Below, piece after piece: positions 33,248 to 44,701 of a stretch of 64,000 nucleotides of DNA. How positions within the stretch are numbered: position 1 is the stretch's first letter; each line of letters begins with the position of its first letter. The DNA comes from Cepaea nemoralis (lineage: Eukaryota > Mollusca > Gastropoda > Stylommatophora > Helicidae). The stretch lies in contig JACEFZ010026850.1 in NCBI GenBank assembly GCA_014155875.1, positions 592,001 to 656,000 of the forward strand, read 5' to 3'. The translations under genes and the position numbers were made by a program. A model generated the notes under the pieces. The model ran no database searches, was not told the origin of the DNA, and saw nothing but the letters and a program-made list of their open reading frames with translations.

Positions 33248-36200
33248 ATACAGATCATTGTCTGTAGGATCTGCTCCACCGTCATCTTACACACATACAG
33301 ATCACTGTCTGTAGGATCTGCTCCACCGTCATCTTACACACATACAGATCACTGTCTGTAGGATCTGCTCCACCGTCATCTTACACACATACAGATCAGT
33401 CTGTAGCATCTGCTCCACCAGTCATCTCACACACATACAGATCAGTCTGTAGCATCTGCTCCACCGTCATCTTACACACATACAGATCACTGTCTGTAGC
33501 ATCTGCTCCACCGTCATCTCACACACATACAGATCACTGTCTGTAGCATCTGCTCCACCGTCATCTTACACACATACAGATCACTGTCTGTAGCATCTGC
33601 TCCACCGTCATCTTACACACATACAGATCACTGTCTGTAGCATCTGCTCCACCGTCATCTCACACACATACAGATCACTGACTGTAGGATCTGCTCCACC
33701 ATCATCTCACACACATACAGATCACTGTCTGTAGGATCTGCTCCACCGTCATCTCACACACATACAGATCACTGTCTGTAGGATCTGCTCCACCGTCATC
33801 TCACACACACACAGATCACTGTCTGTAGGATCTGCTCCACCGTCATCTCACACACATACAGATCACTGTCTGTAGCATCTGCTCCACCATCATCTCACAC
33901 ACATACAGATCACTGTCTGTAGGATCTGCTCCACCGTCATCTCACACACATACAGATCACTGTCTGTAGGATCTGCTCCACAGTCATCTCACACACATAC
34001 AGATCACTGTCTGTCGGATCTGCTCCACCATCATCTCACACACATACAGATCACTGTCTGTAGGATCTGCTCCACCGTCATCTCACACACATACAGATCA
34101 GTCTGTAGCATCTGCTCCACTGTCATCTCACACACATACAGATCAGTCTGTAGCATCTGCTCCACCGTCATCTCATGCACATACAGATCACTGTCTGTAG
34201 CATCTGCTCCACCGTCATCTCACACACATACAGATCAGTCTGTAGGATCTGCTCCACCGTCATCTCACACACATACAGATCAGTCTGTAATATCTGCTCC
34301 ACCGTCATCTCACACACATACAGATCACTGTCTGTAGGATCTGCTCCACCGTCATCTCATACACATACAGATCACTGTCTGTAGGATCTGCTCCACCGTG
34401 ATCTCACACACATACAGATCACTGTCTGTAGGATCTGCTCCACCGTCATCTCACACACATACAGATCACTGTCTGTAGGATCTGCTCCACCGTCATCTCA
34501 TACACATACAGATCACTGTCTGTAGGATCTGCTCCACCGTCATCTCACACACATACAGATCACTGTCTGTAGGATCTGCTCCACCGTCATCTCATACACA
34601 TACAGATCACTGTCTGTAGGATCTGCTCCACCGTGATCTCACACACATACAGATCACTGTCTGTAGGATCTGCTCCACCGTCATCTCACACACATACAGA
34701 TCACTGTCTGTAGGATCTGCTCCACCGTCATCTCACACACATACAGATCACTGTCTGTAGCATCTGCTCCACCGTCATCTCACACACATACAGATCACTG
34801 TCTGTAGGATCTGCTCACCGGCATCTCACACACATACAGATCACTGTCTGTAGGATCTGCTCCACCGTGATCTCACACACATACAGATCACTGTCTGTAG
34901 GATCTGCTCCACCGTGATCTCACACACATACAGATCACTGTCTGTAGGATCTGCTCCACCGTGATCTCACACACATACAGATCACTGTCTGTAGGATCTG
35001 CTCCACCGTCATCTCACACACATACAGATCACTGTCTGTAGGATCTGCTCCACAGTCATCTCACACACATACAGATCACTGTCTGTAGGATCTGCTCCAC
35101 CGTCATCTCACACACATACAGATCACTGTCTGTAGGATCTGCTCCACCGTCATCTCACACACATACAGATCACTGTCTGTAGGATCTGCTCCACCGTCAT
35201 CTCACACACATACAGATCACTGTCTGTAGGATCTGCTCCACAGTCATCTCACACACATACAGATCACTGACTATAGGATCTGCTCCACCGTCATCTCACA
35301 CACATACTGATCACTGTCTATAGGATCTGCTCCACCGTCATCTCACACACATACAGATCACTGTCTGTAGCATCTGCTCAACCATCATCTCACACACATA
35401 CAGATCACTGTCTGTAGCATCTGCTCAACCATCATCTTACACACATACAGATCACTGTCTGTAGAATCTGCTCAACCATCATCTCACACACATACAGATC
35501 ACTGACTGTAGCATCTGCTCCACTGTCATCTCATACACATACAGATCACTGACTGTAGCATCTCCTCCACCGTCATCTCACACACATACAGATCACTGTC
35601 TGTCAGATCTGCTCCACCATCATCTCACACACATACAGATCACTGTCTGTAGGATCTGCTCCACCGTCATCTCACACACATACAGATCAGTCTGTAGCAT
35701 CTGCTCCACTGTCATCTCACACACATACAGATCAGTCTGTAGCATCTGCTCCACCGTCATCTCATGCACATACAGATCACTGTCTGTAGCATCTGCTCCA
35801 CCGTCATCTCACACACATACAGATCAGTCTGTAGGATCTGCTCCACCGTCATCTCACACACATACAGATCAGTCTGTAATATCTGCTCCACCGTCATCTC
35901 ACACACATACAGATCACTGTCTGTAGGATCTGCTCCACCGTCATCTCATACACATACAGATCACTGTCTGTAGGATCTGCTCCACCGTGATCTCACACAC
36001 ATACAGATCACTGTCTGTAGGATCTGCTCCACCGTCATCTCACACACATACAGATCACTGTCTGTAGGATCTGCTCCACCGTCATCTCATACACATACAG
36101 ATCACTGTCTGTAGGATCTGCTCCACCGTCATCTCACACACATACAGATCACTGTCTGTAGGATCTGCTCCACCGTCATCTCATACACATACAGATCACT

Positions 36201-37554
36201 GTCTGTAGGATCTGCTCCACCGTGATCTCACACACATACAGATCACTGTCTGTAGGATCTGCTCCACCGTCATCTCACACACATACAGATCACTGTCTGT
36301 AGGATCTGCTCCACCGTCATCTCATACACATACAGATCACTGTCTGTAGCATCTGCTCCACCGTCATCTCACACACATACAGATCACTGTCTGTAGGATC
36401 TGCTCCACCGTGATCTCACACACATACAGATCACTGTCTGTAGGATCTGCTCCACCGTGATCTCACACACATACAGATCACTGTCTGTAGGATCTGCTCC
36501 ACCGTGATCTCACACACATACAGATCACTGTCTGTAGGATCTGCTCCACCGTGATCTCACACACATACAGATCACTGTCTGTAGGATCTGCTCCACCGTC
36601 ATCTCACACACATACAGATCACTGTCTGTAGGATCTGCTCCACCATCATCTCACACACATACAGATCATTGTCTGTAGGATCTGCTCCACCGTCATCTCA
36701 CACACATACAGATCACTGTCTGTAGGATCTGCTCCACTGTCATCTCACACACATACAGATCACTGTCTGTAGGATCTGCTCCACCGTCATCTCACACACA
36801 TACAGATCACTGTCTGTAGGATCTGCTCCACAGTCATCTCACACACATACAGATCACTGACTATAGGATCTGCTCCACCATCATCTCACACACATACTGA
36901 TCACTGTCTATAGGATCTGCTCCACCGTCATCTCACACACATACAGATCACTGTCTGTAGCATCTGCTCAACCATCATCTTACACACATACAGATCACTG
37001 TCTGTAGCATCTGCTCAACCATCATCTTACACACATACAGATCACTGTCTGTAGAATCTGCTCAACCATCATCTCACACACATACAGATCACTGACTGTA
37101 GCATCTGCTCCACTGTCATCTCATACACATACAGATCACTGACTGTAGCATCTCCTCCACCGTCATCTCACACACATACAGATCATTGTCTGTAGGATCT
37201 GCTCCACCATCATCTCACACACATACAGATCACTGTCTGTGGGATCTGCTCCACCGTCATCTCACACACATACAGATCACTGTCTGTAGCATCTGCTCCA
37301 CCATCATCTCACACACATACAGATCACTGTCTATAGGATCTGCTCCACCGTCATCTCACACACATACAGATCATTGTCTGTAGGATCTGCTCCACCGTCA
37401 TCTCACACACATACAGATCACTGTCTATAGGATCTGCTCCACCGTCATCTCACACACATACAGATCACTGTCTGTAGCATCTGCTCCACCGTCATCTCAT
37501 ACACATACAGATCACTGTCTGTAGGATCTGCTCCACCATCATCTCACACACATT
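33248..37554. repeat. 47-bp tandem array, about 91 copies, with 1.59-kb duplication
   Basis: Units contain 'cacacacatacagatcactg', 'tctgtaggatctgctccacc' and 'gtcatct'. A three-base-shorter variant has 'gatcagtctg'. Rare variants recur in order about 1589 bases apart (for instance 'gactataggatc' near 35270 and 36859, and 'gcatctcctcc' near 35560 and 37149), so about 34000-35589 is duplicated as 35590-37178. Confidence 0.95.
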
Positions 37555-37559
37555 CAGGC

Positions 37560-37700
37560 TCAGGTCAACCCAGTCTAGTATGGCCAGCAGGAAATGTCCT
37601 GGCAAGTAAGGCAACCACATCACCCATCCAGAGCCCATTGGTTTATAAGAATATGGGGCTAGCACCATATACCTAATGTACCTGTTGTCATGGAAAAACA
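37560..37700 (+). repeat. SINE family D fragment
   Basis: 'caggaaatgtcctggcaagt', 'gaatatggggctagcaccat' and 'atacctaatgt' match the family D body, opposite in orientation to 61035. Confidence 0.6.
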
Positions 37701-37914
37701 ATACAATACTTTCTTAAATACAAGTTTGAAGTCTTTCAGTCTCAATGGAAGCGTTTGATAATTATCTTATTATTTTTTAACAGAAGAAGCATTTGCTTTG
37801 TTGGAGTGAGTGTGTATTACAATAATAGTGCTCTTAATAAATGATACATTGCTTGCTGGTGGCTGTGGAGTACTTGTGTCGTTTTCAGTTCATCAGGAAA
37901 CTTCATTTATGTTT

Positions 37915-38328
37915 TTGATCTCTTAATTAGAGAGTTCTGGAATGTTTTATAGAACCTGGTCTGCAGAATGGCAGTGAATCTTGGAGTGTGAATGAACAAA
38001 TTAGGAAGAGCTTGGAAGAAATAGAGCTGTGGTTTCTGAGACGCTGCGAATACCTTGGACTACCACCAGAGTAACTAATAACGAAGTGTCTAATAAAAGT
38101 AGAACATTATATACGACGATAAGACAGAAAGAAACAGTATCCTTTGGTCATTAGAAAACACTGAGAGCTGGTAAGATCAGTGGTAGAAGAGCCAGAGGAC
38201 CACGTAGAGAAAAGATGCTGGAGGATCTAAAATGGTGGCTTGAGTGAATATCATCAGCAGAGTTGATCTAAAACATCAGGAACCGAGATCTGTGGAGAGT
38301 CATCAACGACTACCTTATCTGGTCCATC
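37915..38328 (+). mobile_element. LINE C-terminal fragment
   Basis: Interrupted frames give 'ESWSVNEQIRKSLEEIELWF', 'LRRCEYLGL' and further on 'GGLSEYHQQS' and 'NRDLWRVINDYL', the usual order for the end of a non-LTR retrotransposon polymerase. Confidence 0.6.
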
Positions 38329-38600
38329 CATCCATCTTCATGATCTTGTGTGTGTCATGCCGGTAAGCGTGGGCGGTCATGTTTTGCCATCTCGCTCAAT
38401 CACCAGAGTCGTGGATCAGCTCCGTGTTCCTGTCTCGATCATGCCATGTGGCCAAGGCATCCAGATATTTACTTCTCAGTCTTCCCCTTAGTCTGTCCCC
38501 TTCAATCTTGCCAGTTATCACCAAGTTCTCCAATTCGTTTCTTCTCATAATATGCGCAAAACATTTTGACTGTCTACGTATAATGTCTCTGTCTTATAAG
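38329..38600 (-). mobile_element. LINE 3' end, HAYRHG subfamily
   Basis: Reverse complement of the same 3' end as 3691: 'HDSGD' and '[12 protein letters not shown]'-like sequence next to 'catcttcatgatc'. 5'-truncated with stops. Confidence 0.65.
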
Positions 38601-38699
38601 AATATTTTAATTTCCTGCCCTTTTATGTCATTCTGTAAGGGTCTCTTCAATCTCAGATTCTGCAAATACTATTTCCTTTCTTCTCCTGCTATAAATAAT

Positions 38700-38850
38700 A
38701 ATACGCTTCCACCAAGGCTAACCTGGTCAACAATCGCCCACTGAGATCGGTCTTACGGTCTGCTGGCGCAAAACCGGGCACAACGCAGTTACGTCTGGAA
38801 AAAAAAAAAACAACATTCCGGATGAACGCAGAAGAAGAAGAATACGCTTC
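38700..38850 (+). repeat. (GAA)n-tailed repeat
   Basis: 'gggcacaacgcagttacgtc', A-run, 'ttccggatgaacgcagaaga' followed by GAA repeats. Same family as the reverse copy at 11035-11147. Confidence 0.55.
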
Positions 38851-39119
38851 CATTATTCTGTATGACTACGTTTTGAAATGTTTCTTATACAATTTTCATT
38901 GCCGTTTCGATACTTGAACGGAGCAAGAGGCAGATATTGTATCATCTTGCAAGTGTTGGATTCGTGGAGTGTCACACACAAAGGCAACAGAAACAGACCA
39001 CTTCTTACTACGGTGCCCATAAAAATTGTTTGTCCAGAAAACTTCCCGTAATCTGAGAACGAAGGGCTAACTGAGGAAATGACAATGACGGGATGAAACC
39101 GCGCTGTACTTGTGCGGCA

Positions 39120-39510
39120 TTCTTCTTCCTCCAAGCTTCGGTTCCCCATTGGAACATACGCCCTGATCCAGCTCACACCAAGCCGTCTGATCTTTTGCTA
39201 TCTCCTTGCAGCTCCCTCCACATGATTCCCATGTTGTCTTATTCGTTCATTATTCAGTAGCATGTCCTTTACAGAACCTAGCTCCCATAACAACCTTCCG
39301 GAAGACCTCTCGATCCCAAGCAAGATGTCCCGCGTCTGATAACACCCATCTGGTGATCATTCGCCACATCTTGCACCCATCTTCTCTTTGGCCTTCCTCG
39401 TCCTCTCTTCCCAGGCATACCCCTCCATTATTGTTCTCTCCAAATTTTCATGATGTTTCAAGTGACCAAAATATATCAATTTATTTTGTTTTATCGTCTT
39501 TAATAGCCAA
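39120..39510 (-). mobile_element. LINE C-terminal fragment
   Basis: The - strand frames show 'HENLERTIMEGY', 'EIAKDQTAWCELDQGVCSNG' and 'KLGGRRMP', typical of the end of a LINE polymerase. Frameshifts are present. Confidence 0.55.
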
Positions 39511-39702
39511 CCCTCTTTAGTATTCAGCTCTTGAAGTATGGATGCATTTGTTCTTTTCTTTACCCAAGATATTCTTAGAACCCGCCTATGACATTTTTAT
39601 ATTCAAAGGCATTTATGCGCTGTTCAGCTTGTTTATAAAATATAGCTTGGGACCCCCAAGAAAGTGGGGGGCCCCAAAAAATATTGTCCGAGTGAGCAAT
39701 TG

Positions 39703-40030
39703 TCATATATCTATATATGACATAGAATATCTGGACTTATAAAGGGCCCCATATTTCAAATAGCTTAGGGCCTTATCAAGTCTAAATCTGGCCCTGGTCC
39801 CATTCCATAATTTATTCAGTTGTTTTAGTCTTTGAAGAGCAACTGATAGACGTCGTTTAATTTCTTTCATTGTATCACCGTTGTTGGTAATCAATGCCTC
39901 AAGATATTCGAAATTTTCAACCACCTCCAATCTTTTCTCACCAACATATTATATATCCTTCTTCATAGCAGTTCTATCTGTTTACATCTTTGTTTTTTGC
40001 TATGTTAAGATACAAGTTATGATTTTCACT
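39703..40030 (-). mobile_element. LINE RT thumb-region fragment
   Basis: The frame starting at 39930 reads MEVVENFEYLEALITNNGDT, then 'EIKRRLSVALQRLKQLNKLW' and 'DKALSYLKYGALY', the F.YLG..I...G....EI..R...A...L block after the RT active site. Confidence 0.7.
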
Positions 40031-40264
40031 ATTCAATTTGGTTGAGGTTATTAGGTTTTCTACTAATGTACTACTACTCCTAATTAACTTGTTCAGTGGC
40101 GAAGGATAATATATCGCCAAATGTGACCTCCCATTTTAACAGAAGGGCGATATATCACCATACTAAAGTTATTGTGTTATTTGTTTCGTTTCGCTGTATC
40201 TTCCGCAATTTTAATCCTCAGCTAATAGAAATTTACATTATAATACTTGTTCATTTGATTATGC

Positions 40265-40286
40265 ACTGTGTTTGGTCCAAACCTAC

Positions 40287-40318
<32 letters not shown>

Positions 40319-40345
40319 ACTGAATCAGTTAATACGTAGTTCTAG
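40265..40345 (+). repeat. Repeat family E fragment with long poly(C)
   Basis: 'tgtttggtccaaacctactc', a run of about 36 C (40283-40318), then 'actgaatcagttaatac'. The flanks match family E. Confidence 0.6.
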
Positions 40346-40918
40346 GTATTCAGGGTGTCAGTTATGGAGATTTTCCTAGGTGAAAGGCCCAGACTCCTTG
40401 CGGCTTTCTCAACAACACGTGACACATTTTGTAGATAAGCCTTTTGTAGATAACCCTCCCTTCATCTGAAAGGCAGTTATTTTTTGTACCGCATCTTTAG
40501 ACGTGTCTATGCTTGGTTGATCTTGCAGTTTTCTACAGAATGTGGGGTGGGGGGGGGGGAGGGAGAGGGGGCGCAAGTAATTTCCACGCCAACCCTCCTT
40601 AGCCGATTGTTATGATATTCATTGTAGGTTGCTATTCTTGACTTCCCGTAATGGTCCCGGTAGCGCACGGTTGTTTCACTTCAATATTCTGCAAGCATTA
40701 TGTTAGTGGGCACTTCACAGTAGTAATGCAAGTTCCATGGCCATTGATAGTGCAAACCTAATACTAGCAAGCCGGTGTCTGCGATTGAGGGTAGTGAACG
40801 CGGTTTGAGAGGCAGATCACTTTGCGTTAACTTTCACAGTGGTATAAGCGTTGATGATTCAGAAAACAGTGACAAACTCAGTCAATCGAACAGGTGTCGT
40901 CTCCACAATGTATGTTGG

Positions 40919-41110
40919 TTACAGTGAATCTCCAACACTGTCTCTCGCCCTGAATGTACATTCTGTTAGATTGCTGTTCTCCCATCTGTTGATGTTAACT
41001 TCCCACTTGTATCGTTGTCTACCTTTTGCTCGCTTGCCTTCAACCTTACCCTCCAGTGTAGTTGTTATAAGAGTGTTATGCCTTTTAACGTGGCTGAAAT
41101 ATTTCACCTG
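40919..41110 (-). mobile_element. LINE C-terminal fragment
   Basis: The frame MKYFSHVKRHNTLITTTLEG, 'GKRAKGRQRYKWEVNI', 'LTECTFRARDSVGDSL' is a clear LINE polymerase C-terminus of a third subfamily. It is intact over about 60 codons. Confidence 0.7.
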
Positions 41111-41567
41111 CCTCTTTTTTTATTTCTTTTACCTTTATCAACTGTCTTTTTATTCAGGTTATTTAAAAAAAAAAATTTCTTCTTTTTTTCTAGAACCTCT
41201 GTATTTGATTATTTTTGTTTCCATTAAATACGACAGGGTCGTCTGCATATCCACATCTCCAGGGCCTCTAATTATCTAGAAAATCACAAATATGTACTGG
41301 CAAGCTACGAGAGGATATTCACCTTAGTGCTCTTATCTCCATCCCACCATACTAGTAGGGCAAATCAATCAATTAAGTGTCGTCTCCACAATGTAGGTTG
41401 ACTACGATGAGTCTCCAAAACGTATGTACCTTGATCTAGCGGTACACTTGGGTACATTGCCATGTGTTTATCCCTTGAGTTTGTATTCCCACTTGTATCG
41501 CCTCCTGCGTGCAACATTACCCCTATTATGGGTTTTAAAAAACAATCAAAGTATCATTCAGCTTCGT

Positions 41568-41570
<3 letters not shown>

Positions 41571-41651
<81 letters not shown>

Positions 41652-41652
41652 T
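41571..41652. repeat. (TC)n(CA)n microsatellite
   Basis: About 29 TC units followed by about 11 CA units. Confidence 0.97.
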
Positions 41653-41715
41653 AGCGAACTGGCGTAGGCGTTCATGTCTCACCATAGATCTAGGCCTCGG
41701 TAGTGTCGATTAGCT

Positions 41716-41880
41716 CTGATAATGATATTTATACGTGATTACGAACTGCGTCAGTAACAACCTCCGCCACGGAGCCGGCCTCTTACGATATGCATGGTAG
41801 ATTTCTGTGTTACTATTTTTACTTCTCCTCTGGGCATCAGTTACCCACGGGCGCCTGTTATCCAGGCTCTGTAGTCTTGC
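41716..41880 (-). repeat. tRNA-headed SINE fragment
   Basis: The reverse complement 'ggctccgtggcggaggttgt' with 'cgcagttcgtaatcacg' matches the head at 14380-14440. The neighbouring 'atgcatatcgtaagaggccg' resembles 'atgtcgtaagaggcgactaa' at 58410. Confidence 0.5.
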
Positions 41881-42064
41881 TGTACACGTAGTACGAGGGT
41901 AAGTTGATAAGTAAGTCACAAATGGCTGTAGAAAAATAACTAACTATGATAACAACTTGAAACCAGTTTATTTTTAAACATACATTGTCCGTTTATTTCT
42001 CAACATAATTTCCACTAACATTGATGCACTTATCCCATAGTTTAATCAGTCCTCCCAAACCTCC

Positions 42065-43685
42065 TGTCACTCGTTTAAATTCCAGAGAGAAGGTTGGACT
42101 CAACAAGCACATCTATAAAACTGATTATCTGTTGGGGTTATTGCCTGACTTTGGTCTACACTCCTCTCTTCTGTCTTCCCTTCCATATATCTACTTCTGT
42201 CACTCTCTCTATTATTCTCTCAACACATACTCCGACAACATTTCCCTTCAACATATAATAAAAGATTTATTAATAAAGAAAACTATGTCCGGTGTGTGTA
42301 TGGATATTGTCTGTGTAGTTGCTATTGTATTCTATGGTTGTGGACAGAATGAACTCAGAATGTCTATCAGCTGTATCTTCTCGCCAGTCATTCTTCACGA
42401 TTACAGGACATCACATCAAACAGGACAGAGCTCACCCGGGATGATCCGTAGGCTTGAATCTGATGGTAAATCCGTTAGTGAAATGAAAACAAACTGTTCA
42501 TCCACTGATTCACCGTATTGCTATAAAAGTCCCGTAAGTTTATGACTGTGCCCAAATCGGTTTCATGATATTAAGTATCCATCATCAAAAAAGAAAACAC
42601 CACATTGTCAATGTTCTTCCTATTGTCTATTATGATTATCACTATTGTCTTTGTCTATTCCTTCTACCCTATGTATGCAAGTCGTATGTAGGTTGAAGTC
42701 TCTGCTTGCCCCACCTTAACATCTTTTTCTGTTTAGGAGCCCCGTGGTATATGCGTGTTAGCATACAGTCTTCTGTATTTTACTTGATGTTAGTATTTGT
42801 TCATCTGAACGAACTGTTTAGGTTCTTTCTGGATCTAAGTATGTACTTTATTGGTTCACGTAGAGTAGGTTTTTCTTTCTTCTCTAATGTCCCTAGAAAC
42901 TGGGAACCTGTGGATGAATATAACAAGTCGAGTGGTAAGCGTCCGCCCCTTACTCCTAACTTATGCAAGTGTCCTTCTCCAGCCATAATGACAAGGCTTT
43001 CGAAGTCACCATCCGCATAAGACATAAGAATTCACCTCAGTCTAAAACACCCACTAATAATATGTAATGATACAGGTAATACACGCTCATCTATATTCCT
43101 ATTCTAAAACGATATTTTAATATACCTTATATACATCTATGTTCCTATATAGAATTAATGTAGATCCACGAATCGAAATTAATCCTCAGCCAAGCACTTT
43201 ATCCCATTATAAAGGAGGATATTTCTTTTCATTACAGGACACATAATTCTATCCTTCCGTCCAGTTGGGGAACACACACTAAACTGACACAAAGACGTGG
43301 CCACTCTCTTTAGATCATCTTTGTCCCATCGTCCTTGACATTGCTGGACAAAGCAAATTCAGACTTCATTATCCCTTGTCAGTGGAAAATTTCTGATCTC
43401 AAACTTTTCCGTTGTTTAATACAACCAAACCGCATTCTGCTGTCCAGTCCTACCTCCAGAACGCAATAGGCTGGTCCATGATACTGTCTGTCTTTGTAGC
43501 ACCCCAATTTTTCCACTTTACAGGTCACCTGTGTTGTAGTCGACTCTCCCGCCTTGACCTACATACACATGCGCTGGTCAATCCGTTGTTTATATCCTTC
43601 TGTTTCATTAACCCTTCTTCTCCCTGGGTGTTCGCTGTATACAGTCGTCGATCTGGGAATCACTAACATGCAGCATTTCATGACA
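42065..43685 (-). repeat. 3' LTR (1621 bp)
   Basis: Begins TGTCAC, ends ATGACA. The - strand polyadenylation signal AATAAA lies at 42266-42271, about 200 bases from the outer edge. Reading frames shared with the other LTR are not conserved in pattern and are not called genes. Confidence 0.92.
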
Positions 43686-43689
43686 TAGG

Positions 43690-43698
43690 CCCCCTCTT
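43690..43698 (-). other. Polypurine tract
   Basis: AAGAGGGGG on the - strand, four bases inside the 3' LTR, the expected place for plus-strand priming. Confidence 0.75.
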
Positions 43699-44004
43699 AA
43701 GAGATTAGACCGCGTCGAATCTTTCTCACTGTAGGTTTGATTCCCATGATCCACAATCCTAATCTTCTTCCTCCGGAGCTGGATGTCTGGATATCAAATC
43801 CGCTCCTACATTCTCCTTACCAAAGATATTCCACTGTGAAGTCCAGTTGCAGCAACAACGTCCATCACATCCATCGTGCGTTGAGCTTCTGCGAAGTAGC
43901 TATTAACATCACGTGTTGATGATATGATTGGATCCTCACCTTGCTCACTTCATTTTCCAGTAGGCGCTCTAATTGACACCCTACTATACTACTAACGACT
44001 GAAA
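43699..44004 (-). other. Untranslated 3' internal region of the LTR element
   Basis: No env-like frame or other domain seen between the last frame and the polypurine tract. Confidence 0.5.
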
Positions 44005-44682
44005 CTAGTGTTGGCTCCTCGCTCCTGTACGTTCAGTCGACCTACTTTCGACTTGCGTCAGCGACGGCTCACAATACAAACGGATTGTCCCATCCTGATT
44101 GTAACACTGCTTCCATGTCCTCTTGGTTTCCCCCGGCTTTTCCTCTGGGGATGTTCCGCCTCGTCCTCGTCGGACCGAGTCGTCTTTCCCAAACCTCCTG
44201 GGCTTTTGCTTCCAGGACCATCTTGGGCGATGTTGTATCTGGTCAGCCAATCTTTGGTTGGAGTCCTGGGTAATTCTCGCCTTTCCCGACGTTACCCACC
44301 CCTTCTGAACTTGGTTACCGGTGAAACTTTCACTCTTGTCCTTTCCCTGACTTGTGATTTCCCTCCTCCTGTCGTTGGGTAAATCTGACCTATCACGTAC
44401 TGTCCCATAGGCCCTCCTATGTTGTACTGGCGATCTCTGGTCTTCGTCTGGACTGGTAACCGTTGTCCTAATGGCTGCCATCACCATAAAGTGTGAAGCT
44501 TTGCTCCCGGATCTCTCCTCATATTTCCTAATGAGATGTCTAGGGATATTTTTCTTCTCTTCCCCGATCCGTATTTTGTAGATGTTCTTGGACACCACCT
44601 TTTCCACAGGATAAGGTCCTTTCCATCCTACTTGGAGTATATTGGTCTCTGCTGGACTCCACACTTCCACTTTGTCTTCCAC
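44005..44682 (-). CDS. Integrase C-terminal GPY/F module and unknown tail
   Basis: 225 codons. Residues 1-60 read MEDKVEVWSPAETNILQVGW, then KGPYPVEKVVSKNIYKI and RHLIRKYEERS: the KvGD..W-like start, W-x-GPY and final basic block identify the GPY/F domain that ends many Ty3/Gypsy integrases and helps target chromatin. The remaining 165 residues are Arg/Ser/Lys-rich (DLPNDRRREITSQGKDKSES) without a motif I recognise. They could be the frameshifted start of an RT region in an element where RT follows integrase. Upstream of the Met the frame extends a few codons (KRIKRKLALKV) and sits +1 relative to the gag frame ending at 44702. The integrase catalytic core that should lie between them is absent. 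Expression would need frameshifting or read-through, so it may be a dead remnant. Confidence 0.7.
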   Translation of the reverse strand: MEDKVEVWSPAETNILQVGWKGPYPVEKVVSKNIYKIRIGEEKKNIPRHLIRKYEERSGSKASHFMVMAAIRTTVTSPDEDQRSPVQHRRAYGTVRDRSDLPNDRRREITSQGKDKSESFTGNQVQKGWVTSGKARITQDSNQRLADQIQHRPRWSWKQKPRRFGKDDSVRRGRGGTSPEEKPGETKRTWKQCYNQDGTIRLYCEPSLTQVESRSTERTGARSQH

Positions 44683-44701
44683 TTTAAGAGCTAGTTTCCT
44701 C

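Noticed and set aside
34175..37383. Identical 69-codon frames at 34175 and 35764 and similar ones near 37186
   Set aside because: By-products of the 47-bp array. Their identity reflects the 1.59-kb duplication.
28372..37554. CRISPR-like array
   Set aside because: The tandem units have no unique spacers, and the DNA is eukaryotic.
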